Shown here one piece after another: positions 63,869-64,000 of a DNA stretch of 64,000 nt. Numbering within the stretch: position 1 is the stretch's first letter; every line of letters starts with the position of its first letter. The stretch is from Nothopassalora personata. Lineage: Eukaryota > Ascomycota > Dothideomycetes > Mycosphaerellales > Mycosphaerellaceae. Location: NCBI GenBank assembly GCA_033816765.1, contig CM066287.1, positions 6,324,001-6,388,000 on the forward strand, written 5' to 3'. Below the pieces are notes generated by a model. The model searched no databases and had not been told where the DNA came from. It saw nothing but the letters and a program-made list of their open reading frames with translations. A program made the translations under genes and the position numbers.

Positions 63869-64000
63869 ATGGCGTGGCCACCACTATCTACAGAATTGAC
63901 GACCCTCCTGGGGGTTAGACATCCAATCATGCTGGCAGGTATGGACCAGGTTGCCGGCCCAAAACTCGCTGCGGCAGTCACGAAAGCCGGTGGCTTTGGC
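63869..64000 (+). CDS. Nitronate monooxygenase (2-nitropropane dioxygenase family), 5' end only
   Basis: The first 44 codons of an FMN-dependent oxidoreductase that converts alkyl nitronates to carbonyl compounds and nitrite. Visible: MAWPPLSTELTTLLGVRHP, then IMLAGMDQVAGPKLAAAV and TKAGGFG. The RHPIMLAGM and AAAVTKAGGFG blocks are the first strand and flavin-binding Gly segment of the TIM barrel in this family. It is cut by the window edge, so length and active site cannot be assessed. Confidence 0.8.
   Translation, partial: MAWPPLSTELTTLLGVRHPIMLAGMDQVAGPKLAAAVTKAGGFG

Overview
The window looks like a filamentous ascomycete nuclear chromosome, most likely a Dothideomycete plant-associated fungus. 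That placement is inference. It rests on 41-71 nt GT-AG introns, secreted-protease and small-secreted-protein genes, a HET-domain remnant, and transposons mutated in the RIP style, where CpA/TpG is nearly absent, TpA is high and CpG is kept. Gene models were built by eye from reading frames and splice signals; none was checked by search or RNA.

Layout. 1-2.4 kb: a head-to-tail cluster of about seven ~150 bp inverted-repeat elements with a tRNA-like A-box. 2.5-12.9 kb: a LPAEL/F-box-like protein (-), a maltose-type O-acetyltransferase (-), a small secreted protein with KK-flanked 9-residue repeats (+), a DHA1-type MFS transporter (-), an AAAP amino acid permease (+) and actin-capping protein alpha (+). 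13.6-21.1 kb: a HET remnant, then six tandem copies of an unrecognised gene family. Only copy 4 is intact, and a deleted Copia-type element lies between copies 5 and 6. 21.2-27.7 kb: MTA phosphorylase (-), a small cysteine-containing secreted protein (+), then mRNA cap methyltransferase (-) and proteasome subunit Rpn7 (+) sharing a 393 bp divergent promoter. 28-29.3 kb: more tRNA-like elements. 29.5-32.7 kb: a secreted protein of unknown function and a sedolisin pseudogene.

33.7-47.7 kb: an AlkB-type dioxygenase (-) and the checkpoint clamp-loader gene RAD17/RAD24 (+) point away from each other. They are separated by about 10 kb of RIP-mutated, nested retrotransposons: a truncated Ty3 element (+), a full-length Ty3 chromovirus (-) with both LTRs, and a Copia fragment. 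47.9-64 kb: splicing factor SF3a subunit 2, a possible tiny membrane protein, a divergent Ras-like GTPase, a very large secreted subtilisin with a repeat-rich N-terminus, a small KGG-type protein behind a 13 bp minisatellite, a kinase-like/PHD-finger fusion, and the start of a nitronate monooxygenase cut by the window edge.

Housekeeping genes (capping protein, Abd1, Rpn7, Rad17, SF3a2, MTAP) alternate with fast-evolving accessory material (secreted proteases and small proteins, decaying tandem family, transposons). There is no evidence of a biosynthetic gene cluster. The strongest candidates for something undescribed are the tandem family at 14.9-21.1 kb, which has a Thr/Cys/His pattern spaced like bacterial CheD deamidases, the tRNA-like inverted-repeat elements, and the KK-repeat secreted precursor.
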